Below, one piece after another: positions 9,752 to 19,953 of a DNA stretch of 64,000 nt; positions within the stretch are counted from its first letter, which is position 1; each line of letters starts with the position of its first letter. Made by a program: the position numbers and the translations under genes. The notes below the pieces were generated by a model that was not told where the DNA came from, did not search any database, and saw only the letters and a list, made by a program, of their open reading frames with translations. The DNA comes from Erythrobacter sp. HKB08 (GTDB lineage: Bacteria > Pseudomonadota > Alphaproteobacteria > Sphingomonadales > Sphingomonadaceae), in the NCBI RefSeq assembly GCF_004114695.1, contig NZ_CP035310.1, positions 372,001-436,000 on the forward strand. The letters are read 5' to 3'.

Positions 9752-10591
9752 ATGCTGACTGCGACCCTCGTTCCCCTTCTCCTCCTGCAAGTCGGGCCCA
9801 ACCCCGATCCCAATGCGATCGGCAACATGATCCCGCGCGATCCGCGCGAGGAAAGCATGCTGCCGAGGCGGCTGGTCCGTTCGGTCAGCGAGACCGCGAA
9901 ATGCGAACTCGGCGCCGGTATCGACGCAGCCGAGGTCGCCGAGATCGCTTCGGCCCGCGCGCAGCTCGTCTCCGGGAACGAGCGGATTGCCGCGCTTCAG
10001 TGCGCCGCCATGGCCAAGGCTGACCAGGGCCTGTGGGACGAGGCGGCGAGCGGCTTCCTCGAAGCGCGCAATGCGGCGGGCGGAAACCTGTTGTGGCAGG
10101 CGCGGATCGGCACGCAGCGCGCCCATGCGCTGGTCGAGGCGGGCCGCGTGATCGATGCGCGTAGCGCTTTCGAGATCGCCATTCGCGATGCGCTGAGCGG
10201 CGGCGACACCGTCACCGCAGGCCAGATCGCCGCCGACCAGGCGATCGCCGAAGTGGCCGCGGGCGACCTCGAAGCTGCGGGACAGACATTGGCCGAAGCG
10301 CGCAGCCAGTCGCCGGGCGAATACCGCGTCTGGCTCCTCTCCGCGACGCTTGCGCGGCGCGAAGGCGACCTCGCTACGGCGCAAGGCCATATCGAGAAAG
10401 CGGCCGAGCTCGACGGCATCGATCCGGAGATCGGCCTCGAGGCAGGCGTGATCGCAGCGCTCGACGGCAGGCTCGATGCCGCACGGGCGAGCTTCGAATC
10501 GGTCGCCGCCCAGCCGCATGCGGGCGAGACCGGCAACAAGGCGCGCGCCTATCTCGCGCAGCTCGATTCCATGCTAGCGGAGAACGAATGA
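9752..10591 (+). CDS. Exported TPR-repeat protein
   Basis: The 279-residue protein has a hydrophobic N-terminus (MLTATLVPLLLLQVG) that may act as a signal. A helical region rich in alternating Ala/Leu and Gly/Asp follows, in units of about 34 residues (for example AALQCAAMAKADQGLWDEAA and the segment ending near ELDGIDPEIG), which marks tetratricopeptide repeats from about residue 80 to the end. TPR proteins are scaffolds; the partner is not evident. Its stop overlaps the next start (ATGA). Confidence 0.8.
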   Translation: MLTATLVPLLLLQVGPNPDPNAIGNMIPRDPREESMLPRRLVRSVSETAKCELGAGIDAAEVAEIASARAQLVSGNERIAALQCAAMAKADQGLWDEAASGFLEARNAAGGNLLWQARIGTQRAHALVEAGRVIDARSAFEIAIRDALSGGDTVTAGQIAADQAIAEVAAGDLEAAGQTLAEARSQSPGEYRVWLLSATLARREGDLATAQGHIEKAAELDGIDPEIGLEAGVIAALDGRLDAARASFESVAAQPHAGETGNKARAYLAQLDSMLAENE

Positions 10592-11574
10592 GCATCGACC
10601 TTTCCGTCCTCGACCTCGTCCCCGTCCGCGAAAACGGCACATTGAGCGAGGCCTATGCGGCGAGCGTCGCGCTCGCGCAGGCGGCGGAAAAGGCAGGCTA
10701 CCGGCGGTTCTGGGTCGCCGAGCACCACGTGATGGAAGGTATCGCGGGCGCCGCCGCCTCGGTCGTCATCGCGCATATCGGCAATGCCACGTCGACCATC
10801 CGCATCGGTTCGGGCGGCATCATGCTGCCCAACCACACCCCGTTCCAGATCGCCGAGCAGTTCGGCACGCTCGATGCGCTTTTCCCGAACCGCATCGACC
10901 TCGGCCTCGGCCGTGCGCCGGGGGCGGGCCCGGAATTGCAGCGGGCGCTGCGCAAGGATTTGCACCGAGCGGCGGAGAATTTCCCGCACGACGTGGTCGA
11001 ACTGCGCGCGCTGCTGACCGGCGACATCGACCTGCCGATCAAGGCGACGCCGGGGCTTGGTGCGAATGTCGAGCTATGGATGCTCGGCTCGAGCCTGTTC
11101 GGCGCTTCGCTCGCCGCCAAGCTCGGCATGCCCTACGCTTTTGCCTCGCATTTCGCGCCCGACCATCTCGACGAGGCGATCGCGCTCTACCGCCGCAATT
11201 TCGAGCCGTCCGACGCGCTCGATAAGCCGCACGTCATGGCCGCGATGACGGTGGTCGCGGCCGACAGCGACGAGCAGGCCGAATACATCGCCTCCTCGCA
11301 ATTGCAGGCCTTCGCGCGCCTGCGCAGTGGCAATCCGGGCAAGCTGCCACCGCCGGTCGAAGGCTATCGCGACAGCCTACCCGCGCCTGTGCGCGCGATG
11401 CTCGAACACATCGGCCAGGCAAGCGCCATCGGCACGCCGCAGAACGTGCGCGAGAAGATCGAGGCCTTCGTGAAGCGGACCGGGGCGGACGAGATCATCG
11501 TCGCGGGATCGACCTATGATCCCGAACACCGGATCCGCTCGCTCGAACTCACCAGGGACGCCCTGACTGGCTAG
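10588..11574 (+). CDS. LLM-class flavin-dependent oxidoreductase (MsnO8-like)
   Basis: This 328-residue luciferase-like TIM-barrel monooxygenase would use FMNH2 and O2 supplied by a separate reductase. Characteristic stretches are RFWVAEHHVMEG, IRIGSGGIMLPNH, RIDLGLGRAPG and PYAFASHFAPDHLDEA. Together they match the group-1 luciferase-like family without a specialised substrate assignment. It is translationally coupled to the TPR gene. The 261 bases after it, before the glutamate dehydrogenase start, hold no supported gene. Confidence 0.9.
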   Translation: MSIDLSVLDLVPVRENGTLSEAYAASVALAQAAEKAGYRRFWVAEHHVMEGIAGAAASVVIAHIGNATSTIRIGSGGIMLPNHTPFQIAEQFGTLDALFPNRIDLGLGRAPGAGPELQRALRKDLHRAAENFPHDVVELRALLTGDIDLPIKATPGLGANVELWMLGSSLFGASLAAKLGMPYAFASHFAPDHLDEAIALYRRNFEPSDALDKPHVMAAMTVVAADSDEQAEYIASSQLQAFARLRSGNPGKLPPPVEGYRDSLPAPVRAMLEHIGQASAIGTPQNVREKIEAFVKRTGADEIIVAGSTYDPEHRIRSLELTRDALTG

Positions 11575-11835
11575 GACGCTTCACGGCGAGCGGATCCGGC
11601 ACCGGCTTGGGGCTACCGGAATGGGCCGAAGACCAGGCCCCCATCGGCAGCGACCGGGGTGATGGTCGCGCCATGGTTTCAAGACTATAGAGAGCAAATG
11701 CTACGCGCGGGCACGGCGGTCTGCTAAAGGCGGAAAAGGCTGCGCTTGCAGGCCGGGAGAGATAAGCCTATCGCGCAGCATAGCTGCTGGACGCAGCAAC
11801 AATATAACAGGGCACGAAGCCCGATGGAGCATGTG

Positions 11836-14800
11836 ATGGGCTCGAGGAAAGCGACCGACACGGAGCAACCGCAACGCCGCATGGCGGGTCGTGACGATCT
11901 TGCGAAGGCGCTGGCAAAGCAGATGCGCGCCTCGCTCCTGCCGGGCGATACGCCCTTCGCGAACAAGCAGCTCGAAGAAGCGGCCTTCTTCGTCCTCGAC
12001 ACCGCGTCGCGCCGCGCGGACGCGCGCTCGGCAATGTCGATCGCATCGGCCAGCGACGACCGGCGCTTCGTGCGCATTGCGGTGGTCAACGACGACATGC
12101 CGTTCCTGGTCGATTCGATCGCGGCGACCATTGCCGCGCAGGGCCTCGCCATCGACCGCCTCGTCCACCCGGTCGTGCCCGTTTGCCGCGACAATGACGG
12201 CAACCTCCTCGACGTACGCGGCTGCGACGACGGCGAGACTGCGCGCGAATCGATGATCTATATCGAGACCGCGCGCGTCGATGCCCGCGAGCGGCGAGCC
12301 CTCGAAAGCGCGCTGCGCGAAACGCTCGCCGATGTGCGCGCGGCGGTGAGCGACTGGCCGAAGATGCGCCAGACCATGTGCGAAGACGCGAAGAAGCTCG
12401 GCGACGAAGAGGGGCAGGCGCTCCTCCAGTGGCTCGAAAGCGGCATGCTGACCCAGCTCGGCCATGTCACTCGCCACCGCGACGGGACCCAGACCGACAA
12501 GCTCGGCATTTGCCGCAAGAGCGCGAAGGAACTGCTCGCGCCCGCATCCTTCGAGCGCGCCTTCGAATGGTTCGACGACCCCAGGCTGCGCGACAGCCGC
12601 CTGCCGCTGATCATCAAGGCGAACATCGTCGCCAACGTCCACCGGCGCGTACCGCTCGACCTGTTCCTCATCCCGGTGATGGAGGGCGACAAGGTCACCG
12701 CGATCTCGATCCATGCCGGCGTCTGGACCAGCGCCGCACTGGCTGCCTCGCCTGCCGAAATCCCGGGCCTGCGCGCGCATCTGTCCGCGCTGATGGACAA
12801 GTTCGGCTTCGACACCGGCGGCCACGCTGGCAAGGCGCTCGTCCATGCGTTGACCGCCCTGCCGCACGACCTGCTGATCGGTTTCTCGCGCCGCGATATC
12901 GAGCGCGTTGCGACGACCATGATGAGCCTCGTCGACCGGCCGCGCCCGCGCCTGTCGCTTGTCACCGCGCCGCTTGCGCGCCACCTGTTCGCCTTCGTCT
13001 GGCTGCCGCGCGACACGCTGTCGACGCAGCTGCGCCACCAGATCCAGGACATGCTCGAAGAGGGCGCTAATGCCGAGCTGCTCGACTGGAGCCTGACGGT
13101 CGAAGGCGGCAATCTCGCGCTGCTGCGCTTCGTGCTCGACGTGCGCCATTCCTCGACCGAGGCGGACGAGAGCGCGCTCGAACACAAGCTCCAGTCCATG
13201 CTGCGCGGCTGGACCGAAGAGGTCGAGCACGAACTCGCAAAGCTCGAAGATGCAGGCCGGGCCGCCGCCATCGCGACGCGCTATGCCGATGCCTTCCCGA
13301 CGTCCTACCGCGCGGATTATGGTGCAGCCGAAGCAGCCCGCGATATCCGGCGGATGCGCCACCTCATGGCGGTCGATGCGGACCGCGAGGATGCCTCGCT
13401 GTTCCAGCGCGATGCGCGCCTGCTGCGCCACGAGAACGAGAGTGGCTCGCACCTGCGGCTCAAGATCTACGAGCACGAAGGTGCGCTGCCGCTGTCCGAT
13501 GCGGTTCCGGCGCTGGAGAATTTCGGCCTCGTCGTGCTCGACGAAATCCCGACCCCGCTGGCCGACGGCAGGCTCGGCACGATCCACGATTTCTCGGTCT
13601 CGCTGCCCGAAGGTGACGATGCCGATGCCCTGCTCGAACGGGCCGACACGATCGAGGCCGCGATCGCCGCAGTGCTCAACCACCAGGCGGAAAACGATCC
13701 GTTCAACCGCCTCGTCCTCGGCACCGGATTGTCGGCGCATGAGGCCGACTGGCTGCGCGCCTTCTATCGCTACCTGCGCCAGGCGGGCATGGGCTTCACC
13801 ATCTACACGGTGGTCGACGCGCTGAGCCGCGCGCCTGCCGTCACCAAGGCCCTCATCGCGCTATTCCGTGCGCTGCACGATCCAGATTTCGAAGGCGACC
13901 GCGAAGCCGGCGCGAAGGAAGCGGACGCGGCGGTCAAGGCCGGCCTCGCCAAGGTCCAGGCGCTCAACGACGATCGCCTGATGCGCCTCTATCACGCGCT
14001 GATCGGCGCGATCCTGCGCACCAACGCCTTCTCGCCCGCGGCCGAGGAAGCGCTCGCCTTCAAGATCGAATCGAAGCTGGTCCCGAACCTGCCCAAGCCG
14101 ATCCCGTGGCGCGAGATCTTCGTCTATTCGCGCCGGGTCGAGGGCATCCACCTGCGCTCCGGCCCGGTCGCCCGCGGCGGCCTGCGCTGGTCCGACCGGC
14201 GCGACGACTTCCGCACCGAAATCCTCGGCCTGATGAAAGCCCAGCGCGTGAAGAACGCGGTCATCGTGCCGACCGGCGCGAAAGGCGGCTTCTATCCCAA
14301 GCAGCTGCCCAACCCGGCGATCGACCGCGACGGTTGGGCCGCCGAGGGACAGGCGAGCTACGAAGTCTTCATCCGCACTCTGCTGTCTGTCACCGACGAC
14401 ATCGAAGGCGACAAGGTGATCCATCCGGAACGCGTCGTCATCCGCGACGGGGAAGACCCCTATTTCGTGGTTGCCGCCGACAAGGGCACCGCGCGCTTCT
14501 CCGACGTTGCCAATGCCATTGCGGAAGACCGCGGCTTCTGGCTCGACGATGCTTTCGCGAGCGGCGGCTCGAACGGTTACGACCACAAGGCGATGGGCAT
14601 CACCGCGCGCGGCGCGTGGGTCTCCGTCCAGCGGCATTTCCTCGAGATGGGCGTCGACGTGCAGAGCGACAGCATCGACGTGGTCGGCTGCGGCGACATG
14701 TCGGGCGACGTGTTCGGCAACGGCATGCTGTTGTCGAAGGCCATCCGCCTGCGCGCCGCCTTCGACCACCGCCACATTTTCCTCGACCCCGATCCCGATC

Positions 14801-16566
14801 CGGCAGCCAGCTGGAAGGAGCGCAAGCGCGTCTTCGACCTGCCGCGTTCGAGCTGGGAGGATTACGACGCCTCGCTCATCTCCAAGGGCGGCGGGGTCTT
14901 CTCGCGCTCGCTCAAGAGCATCAAGCTCTCGGCAGCGGTGCGCAAGATGCTCGGCATCGAGGAGAAGGAGATCGAGCCCGATGCGCTGATTTCCGCGATC
15001 CTCGCAGCGCCGGTCGACCTGATCTGGTTCGGCGGCATCGGCACCTACATCAAGGCGAGCCACGAGAATAACGTCCAGGTCGGCGACCCGGCCAACGATG
15101 CGCTGCGCATCGATGCGAAGGACGTGCGCGCCAAGGTCATCGGCGAGGGCGCGAACCTCGGCGCGACGCAGGCCGGTCGCATCGAATTCGCCCTCAATGG
15201 CGGGCGCATCAATACCGACTTCATCGACAACTCGGCAGGCGTCGATTGCTCGGACAACGAGGTCAACATCAAGATCGCGCTCGCCGCGGCGAACCGTGCG
15301 GGCAAGCTGTCGCGCAAGAAGCGCAACGTCCTGCTCGAGCAGATGACTGACGAGGTCGCGCATCTCGTGCTGGAGGACAACCGCCTGCAGGCGCTCGCCC
15401 TGTCGATCGCGGAGATCGACGGAGCCAAGGCGACCGCATCGCAGCTGCGCCTGATCGAATCGCTTGAAGATCGCGACGCGCTCGATCGGAGGACCGAGGG
15501 GCTGGCCGACAGCGAAACCCTGTCGCGCCGCGCGAGCGATGGCGCAGGCCTGACCCGCCCCGAACTGGCGGTACTGCTCTCCTCGAGCAAGCTCGTGCTG
15601 CAGGACGCGATCGAGAAGACCGGCCTGCCCGACGATGCGAGCGTCCAGCCGCTGCTGGTCGAGTATTTCCCGACGCAAATGCGCAAGAAATTCCGCAGCG
15701 AGATCGAAGGGCACCAGCTGCGCCGCGAAATCATCGCGACCAAGCTGGCGAACAAGCTCGTCAACCGCCTCGGCATCGTCCATCCCTTCGAGCTTGCGGA
15801 GGAAGAGGGCGTCGGCCTCGGCGATGTCACCGCGAGCTTCGTCGCGGCGGAGGAACTGTTCGGTCTCGACCAATTGTGGGCCGATATCGAAACCGCGAAA
15901 ATGAGCGAAAGCGCGCGCCTGCTGATGCTCGACCATGTGGCTGCGGCAACGCGCATCCAGATGGCCGACCTGCTGCGCGCCGGTGCGAGCCTCGTCCCGC
16001 CGTCGGAAATCATCGCGCGCCTCAAGAAGGGCGTGACCATGCTGTCCGATGCGACCGACACGCTGCTCGCCAGCCAGTCGCGCTCGCAATCGAGCAAGCT
16101 GCATGCGCGCTTCGTCGAGGCCGGTGCGCCCGATGCGATTGCCGCGCGGGTCACCCACCTGTTTGACATGGACGGTGCAGTCGGCCTTGCCTCGCTCGCG
16201 CGGGATGCGGAAATCAAGCCGATGAAGCTCACCAGCGCCTTTACCGACCTCGGCGACCGCCTCGGCCTCGACTGGGCGCAGGGTACCGCCGCGCTGATGA
16301 ACCCGTCCGACGTCTGGGAGCGCCTGCTCGTGTCGGGCCTTGCGCGCGATTTCCAGCAGATGCGCCTCGACTTCCTGCGCCGCCTCTCGCGCCGCAAGGG
16401 GGCGAAGGACGATCCGGCAGGAGCCGTCGCCAACTGGGCGGACGATCATGCCGCGGCGATCCGCCAGTTCCGCTCGATGATTTCGCGCGCGCAATCGCAT
16501 ACGCCGGTCGCCCCGGCGATGCTCGCGCAGATCGCCAGCCAGGCGCGCAACCTGCTCGGTCGCTGA
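11836..16566 (+). CDS. gdhB: NAD-specific glutamate dehydrogenase, large (180 kDa) type
   Basis: This very large enzyme (about 1576 residues from this start) oxidises glutamate to 2-oxoglutarate and ammonia with NAD. ACT-like regulatory domains fill the N-terminal half. The catalytic region near residues 770-1130 contains GPVARGGLRWSDRRDDFRTE, PTGAKGGFYPK and the NAD-domain stretch VIGEGANLG. An all-helical C-terminal domain follows. The start at 11836 is chosen because GGAG lies 6 bases upstream; in-frame ATGs at 11746 and 11824 would lengthen it by 30 or 4 residues. It stands alone and probably serves amino-acid catabolism and nitrogen balance. Confidence 0.96.
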   Translation: MGSRKATDTEQPQRRMAGRDDLAKALAKQMRASLLPGDTPFANKQLEEAAFFVLDTASRRADARSAMSIASASDDRRFVRIAVVNDDMPFLVDSIAATIAAQGLAIDRLVHPVVPVCRDNDGNLLDVRGCDDGETARESMIYIETARVDARERRALESALRETLADVRAAVSDWPKMRQTMCEDAKKLGDEEGQALLQWLESGMLTQLGHVTRHRDGTQTDKLGICRKSAKELLAPASFERAFEWFDDPRLRDSRLPLIIKANIVANVHRRVPLDLFLIPVMEGDKVTAISIHAGVWTSAALAASPAEIPGLRAHLSALMDKFGFDTGGHAGKALVHALTALPHDLLIGFSRRDIERVATTMMSLVDRPRPRLSLVTAPLARHLFAFVWLPRDTLSTQLRHQIQDMLEEGANAELLDWSLTVEGGNLALLRFVLDVRHSSTEADESALEHKLQSMLRGWTEEVEHELAKLEDAGRAAAIATRYADAFPTSYRADYGAAEAARDIRRMRHLMAVDADREDASLFQRDARLLRHENESGSHLRLKIYEHEGALPLSDAVPALENFGLVVLDEIPTPLADGRLGTIHDFSVSLPEGDDADALLERADTIEAAIAAVLNHQAENDPFNRLVLGTGLSAHEADWLRAFYRYLRQAGMGFTIYTVVDALSRAPAVTKALIALFRALHDPDFEGDREAGAKEADAAVKAGLAKVQALNDDRLMRLYHALIGAILRTNAFSPAAEEALAFKIESKLVPNLPKPIPWREIFVYSRRVEGIHLRSGPVARGGLRWSDRRDDFRTEILGLMKAQRVKNAVIVPTGAKGGFYPKQLPNPAIDRDGWAAEGQASYEVFIRTLLSVTDDIEGDKVIHPERVVIRDGEDPYFVVAADKGTARFSDVANAIAEDRGFWLDDAFASGGSNGYDHKAMGITARGAWVSVQRHFLEMGVDVQSDSIDVVGCGDMSGDVFGNGMLLSKAIRLRAAFDHRHIFLDPDPDPAASWKERKRVFDLPRSSWEDYDASLISKGGGVFSRSLKSIKLSAAVRKMLGIEEKEIEPDALISAILAAPVDLIWFGGIGTYIKASHENNVQVGDPANDALRIDAKDVRAKVIGEGANLGATQAGRIEFALNGGRINTDFIDNSAGVDCSDNEVNIKIALAAANRAGKLSRKKRNVLLEQMTDEVAHLVLEDNRLQALALSIAEIDGAKATASQLRLIESLEDRDALDRRTEGLADSETLSRRASDGAGLTRPELAVLLSSSKLVLQDAIEKTGLPDDASVQPLLVEYFPTQMRKKFRSEIEGHQLRREIIATKLANKLVNRLGIVHPFELAEEEGVGLGDVTASFVAAEELFGLDQLWADIETAKMSESARLLMLDHVAAATRIQMADLLRAGASLVPPSEIIARLKKGVTMLSDATDTLLASQSRSQSSKLHARFVEAGAPDAIAARVTHLFDMDGAVGLASLARDAEIKPMKLTSAFTDLGDRLGLDWAQGTAALMNPSDVWERLLVSGLARDFQQMRLDFLRRLSRRKGAKDDPAGAVANWADDHAAAIRQFRSMISRAQSHTPVAPAMLAQIASQARNLLGR

Positions 16567-16614
16567 GCCGATGCGCGCTTGACCGGCGGGAAAATTCCGC
16601 CAAGCCTTTCGCGC

Positions 16615-17841
16615 ATGGATCATTTCGACGTCATCATCGTGGGTGCGGGCCATGGCGGCGCGCAGGCGGCCATCGCTCTGCGGCAGAACGGCTACGAGGG
16701 CTCGATCGCGCTCATGGGGCGCGAGCGCGAAGCACCTTACGAGCGCCCCCCGCTATCCAAGGAATATCTCGCGGGCGACAAGCCGTTCGAACGCATCATG
16801 ATCCGCCCCCAGCAGTTCTGGGCGGACAAGGACGTGACGCTGATGCCGGGCTGCAATGTCACGGCAGTCGACCCGGGCGAGCACACCATCACGGTCGGCG
16901 ACGAGACCCAGTATTCCTATCGCAAGCTGATCTGGGCGACCGGCGGCGATGCGCGGCGCCTGTCATGCGAAGGCGGTCATCTCGAAGGCATTCACACCGT
17001 GCGCACCAAGGCGGATGCCGATCGCATGCGGGCCGAACTCGATGCCGGGGTGAAGCGCGTCGTGGTGGTCGGCGGCGGATATATCGGGCTCGAAGCGGCG
17101 GCAGTCTTGCGCAAGCTCGGGCGCGAGGTCGTGCTGCTCGAAGCCCTGCCGCGCCTGCTCGCACGCGTCGCCGGGACGCAGCTATCCGATTTCTTCCTCG
17201 AGGAGCACCGTCGCCAGGGCGTCGATATCCGCCTCGAGACGACGGTCGAGACAATCACCGGCGAGAACGGCAAGGTGACCGGAGTGACCACGCAGGCGGG
17301 CGAGGAGATCCCGGCCGACATGGTGATCGTCGGCATCGGTATCGTGCCTTCGGTCGGCCCGCTGATCGCTGCTGGAGCAAGCGGCTCGAACGGGCTCGAC
17401 GTCGACGAGTATTGCCGCACCGTGCTCGACGATATCTACGCCATTGGCGACTGCGCCTGCCACGCTAACGAGTGGGCCGACGGCGCGGTGATCCGGCTGG
17501 AATCGGTGCAGAACGCCAACGACATGGCGACCACGGCGGCCAAGGCGATTTGCGGCGACAAGCAGTCCTATCGCGCCTTCCCGTGGTTCTGGTCGAACCA
17601 GTACGACATCAAGCTGCAGACCGCGGGCCTGTCGATCGACCACGATGCGACCGTGCTGCGCGGCGACCCGGCAGAACGCAAGTTCTCGGTCATCTATCTC
17701 AAGGAAGGGCGCATCATCGCGCTCGACTGCGTCAACAACGTCAAGGATTACGTGCAGGGCCGCAAGCTGATCGAAGCCCATGCCGAGATCGCGCCGGAAC
17801 TTCTGGCCGACGCGGAAGCCCCGCTCAAGTCGCTGCTGTAA
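16615..17841 (+). CDS. FAD-dependent ferredoxin/rubredoxin reductase family
   Basis: The 408-residue flavoprotein resembles putidaredoxin/rhodocoxin reductases, which pass electrons from NAD(P)H to a 2Fe-2S ferredoxin serving a P450 or dioxygenase. It has an N-terminal FAD motif ([14 protein letters not shown]), an NAD-binding motif ([15 protein letters not shown]) near residue 145, ATGGDARRL, the IYAIGDCA motif near 275 and a C-terminal reductase domain. The start follows from the FAD motif; an upstream ATG at 16579 adds 12 unlikely residues. It could partner the P450 at 21306, but no ferredoxin gene is seen here. Its last 17 bases overlap queG convergently. Confidence 0.92.
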   Translation: MDHFDVIIVGAGHGGAQAAIALRQNGYEGSIALMGREREAPYERPPLSKEYLAGDKPFERIMIRPQQFWADKDVTLMPGCNVTAVDPGEHTITVGDETQYSYRKLIWATGGDARRLSCEGGHLEGIHTVRTKADADRMRAELDAGVKRVVVVGGGYIGLEAAAVLRKLGREVVLLEALPRLLARVAGTQLSDFFLEEHRRQGVDIRLETTVETITGENGKVTGVTTQAGEEIPADMVIVGIGIVPSVGPLIAAGASGSNGLDVDEYCRTVLDDIYAIGDCACHANEWADGAVIRLESVQNANDMATTAAKAICGDKQSYRAFPWFWSNQYDIKLQTAGLSIDHDATVLRGDPAERKFSVIYLKEGRIIALDCVNNVKDYVQGRKLIEAHAEIAPELLADAEAPLKSLL

Positions 17842-18901
17842 GCCGCGCCTTTGCCCACCCGGCCGCCTCGGCAACGACCGGGTCGGGATCGGTGAGGAGC
17901 GCCTCGACCTGCGGCAACAGGGCCGGTTTTGCGCTGTTGCCCGCCGCAATCAGGCAATTTCGCACGAACCTGTCGCGCCCGATGCGCTTGATTGGCGAGC
18001 CGGAAAACAGCCGGCGAAAACCCGCATCGTCGAGCGCTAGGAAATCGGCAAGGCGCGGTGCGACCAGTTCGGCCCGCGCGGCAAACGCTTTGTGCCGCGA
18101 GACCGTGCTGGCGAACTTGTTCCACGGGCAGACCGCAAGGCAATCGTCGCAGCCGTAGATCCGGTTGCCCATCGCTTCGCGGAATTCCTCCGGTATCGGC
18201 CCCTTGTGCTCGATCGTGAGGTAGGAAATGCAGCGCCGCGCATCGAGCCGGTAGGGCGCGGGGAAGGCATCGGTCGGGCAGGCGACCTGGCAGGCATTGC
18301 ACGAGCCGCAGCGATCGTCATGCGGTTCGTCGGGTGCGAATGCGAGCGTGGTGTAGATCGCGCCGAGGAACAGCCAGCTGCCTTCTTCGCGGCTGACGAG
18401 ATTCGTGTGCTTGCCCTGCCAGCCGATCCCCGCCGCCTCGCCCAAAGGTTTCTCCATCACCGGCGCCGTATCGACGAAAACCTTGAGCTGCGGCTCGTCC
18501 AGCCCGTGCTTCTTCGCCTCGGCGACGAACCAGCGCGCCAGCGCCTTCAGCGCCTTCTTCACGACGTCGTGATAATCGCGGCCCTGCGCATAGACAGAAA
18601 TCCGCGCGCGATCAGGCGAGGATTCGAGCGCCAGCGGATCGTGCGAGGGGGCATAGCTCATGCCCAGTGCGATCACGCTTTGCGCCTCGGGCCACATGGA
18701 TTGCGGACCCTGGCGCACATCGGCGCGGTCGGCCATCCACTCCATCGAACCGTGGTAACCGGCATCGATCCACTGCGCGAGCCGTTCGGCGCGGACCGGG
18801 TCGTCCTCGGCGGGCGCGAAGCCGATCGCGGCGAAGCCAAGGCGCTTCGCTTCGGCGATCAGGCCTTGCTTAAGCTGCTCGATAATCGCGCTGTTAACCA
18901 C
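17825..18901 (-). CDS. queG: Epoxyqueuosine reductase
   Basis: The 358-residue cobalamin- and iron-sulfur-dependent enzyme performs the last step of queuosine synthesis on tRNA, reducing epoxyqueuosine to queuosine. Two ferredoxin-type 4Fe-4S motifs are visible: [12 protein letters not shown] and [13 protein letters not shown]. The N-terminal half holds the catalytic B12-binding domain, including SYAPSHDPL and [13 protein letters not shown], and the C-terminus carries a HEAT-like segment ending ARLTAAT. It is transcribed away from the ABC exporter pair. Confidence 0.96.
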   Translation of the reverse strand: MVNSAIIEQLKQGLIAEAKRLGFAAIGFAPAEDDPVRAERLAQWIDAGYHGSMEWMADRADVRQGPQSMWPEAQSVIALGMSYAPSHDPLALESSPDRARISVYAQGRDYHDVVKKALKALARWFVAEAKKHGLDEPQLKVFVDTAPVMEKPLGEAAGIGWQGKHTNLVSREEGSWLFLGAIYTTLAFAPDEPHDDRCGSCNACQVACPTDAFPAPYRLDARRCISYLTIEHKGPIPEEFREAMGNRIYGCDDCLAVCPWNKFASTVSRHKAFAARAELVAPRLADFLALDDAGFRRLFSGSPIKRIGRDRFVRNCLIAAGNSAKPALLPQVEALLTDPDPVVAEAAGWAKARLTAAT

Positions 18902-18945
18902 GCTTGGGGTTGCTCCCGTTCACACGCTACGGTTAACCCGCGCGA

Positions 18946-19953
18946 ATGGATATGGCGCTAAGCGATCCCGCGCTCGCGGGCAATGACCCCCTCAAGGCCT
19001 CTTCACGGCGCGATACGCGGCCGCTCGCGATCGAGGCACGCGGGCTGGTCAAGCGGTTCGAAGGCACGACCGCAGTCGACGGGGTCGACCTCGAAGTGCC
19101 GGAAGGGGCGATCTACGGCGTGCTCGGCCCGAACGGTGCGGGCAAGACGACGACGCTGCGCATGATGCTCGGCATCATCGATCCGGACGAGGGCGTGCGC
19201 CGCGTCTTCGGCCACGACAACCCGCACGAGATCGCCAAGCTCATCGGTTACCTCCCCGAAGAACGCGGGCTCTACCCGGCGATGAAGGCGATCGATGCGA
19301 TCGGTTTCATGGGCGCGCTGCGCGGCATGGACCGCAACGAGGCGCGCGAGCGGGGCCGCGAACTGCTCGAGAACCACGGCATGGGCTTTGCCGCCGATCG
19401 CCAGATCCGCCAGATGTCGAAAGGACAGGCGCAGACCGTCCAGCTGCTCGGCACGCTGGTCCATTCGCCCAAGCTGGTCGTGCTCGACGAGCCGTTCAGC
19501 GGCCTCGACGCGATCAATCAGGGCAAGCTCGAACGAATGATCCGCGATCTTGCAGACGCAGGGACGACGGTAATTTTCTCGACCCACGTCATCCACCATG
19601 CCGAACGCCTGTGCGAAGGCGTCGCGATCATTGCAGGGGGCAAGGTGCCCTACGCCGGCTCGGTCGAGCAGGCGCGCGACCGCATCCCCGCGCAGGTTCG
19701 CCTCGAAACCCACCAGCGCGAGGGCGCATGGCTCAACGCGCTGCCCGCCGACGCGAGGCGCGAAGGCGACTTCTTCTACTTCCCGCTGCCCGAAAGCGGT
19801 GTCGAGCCGCTGCTGCGCGCACTCATCGAAGGCAATGCAGGCATCGAATCGCTCTCGATCGAGCGTGCAGGCTTGCACGATGCGTTCGTCGCAATCGCGG
19901 GCGAGGCTGCGGCCAAGGCGATGGAGACGGGCGACATGGAGGACGGCCAATGA
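18946..19953 (+). CDS. ABC transporter ATP-binding protein (NatA-like)
   Basis: The 335-residue ATPase drives an ABC-2-type exporter. It has Walker A (GPNGAGKTTT) near residue 62, a Q-loop region, a signature-like MSKGQAQTVQLLG motif (MSKGQ in place of LSGGQ), Walker B VVLDEPFSGLD and a switch His in FSTHVIHHAE. The DUF4162-type C-terminal region is characteristic of NatA homologues. It overlaps the permease start by ATGA, so subunits are made stoichiometrically. The substrate is unknown. Confidence 0.94.
   Translation: MDMALSDPALAGNDPLKASSRRDTRPLAIEARGLVKRFEGTTAVDGVDLEVPEGAIYGVLGPNGAGKTTTLRMMLGIIDPDEGVRRVFGHDNPHEIAKLIGYLPEERGLYPAMKAIDAIGFMGALRGMDRNEARERGRELLENHGMGFAADRQIRQMSKGQAQTVQLLGTLVHSPKLVVLDEPFSGLDAINQGKLERMIRDLADAGTTVIFSTHVIHHAERLCEGVAIIAGGKVPYAGSVEQARDRIPAQVRLETHQREGAWLNALPADARREGDFFYFPLPESGVEPLLRALIEGNAGIESLSIERAGLHDAFVAIAGEAAAKAMETGDMEDGQ

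Noticed and set aside
11601-11690. Minus-strand stretch reading GATITPVAADGGLVFGPFR, like the end of an SDR protein
   Set aside because: Only about 20 codons remain with no start or domain, so it is at most a decayed remnant in the region before the glutamate dehydrogenase gene.
13861-16653. 930-codon open frame opposite the glutamate dehydrogenase gene
   Set aside because: It is a high-GC antisense frame: composition is Arg/Ala/Asp/Val-biased with no recognisable motif, while the sense strand encodes a complete enzyme. The same reasoning removed long antisense frames opposite thrS, the P450 and the M28 gene.
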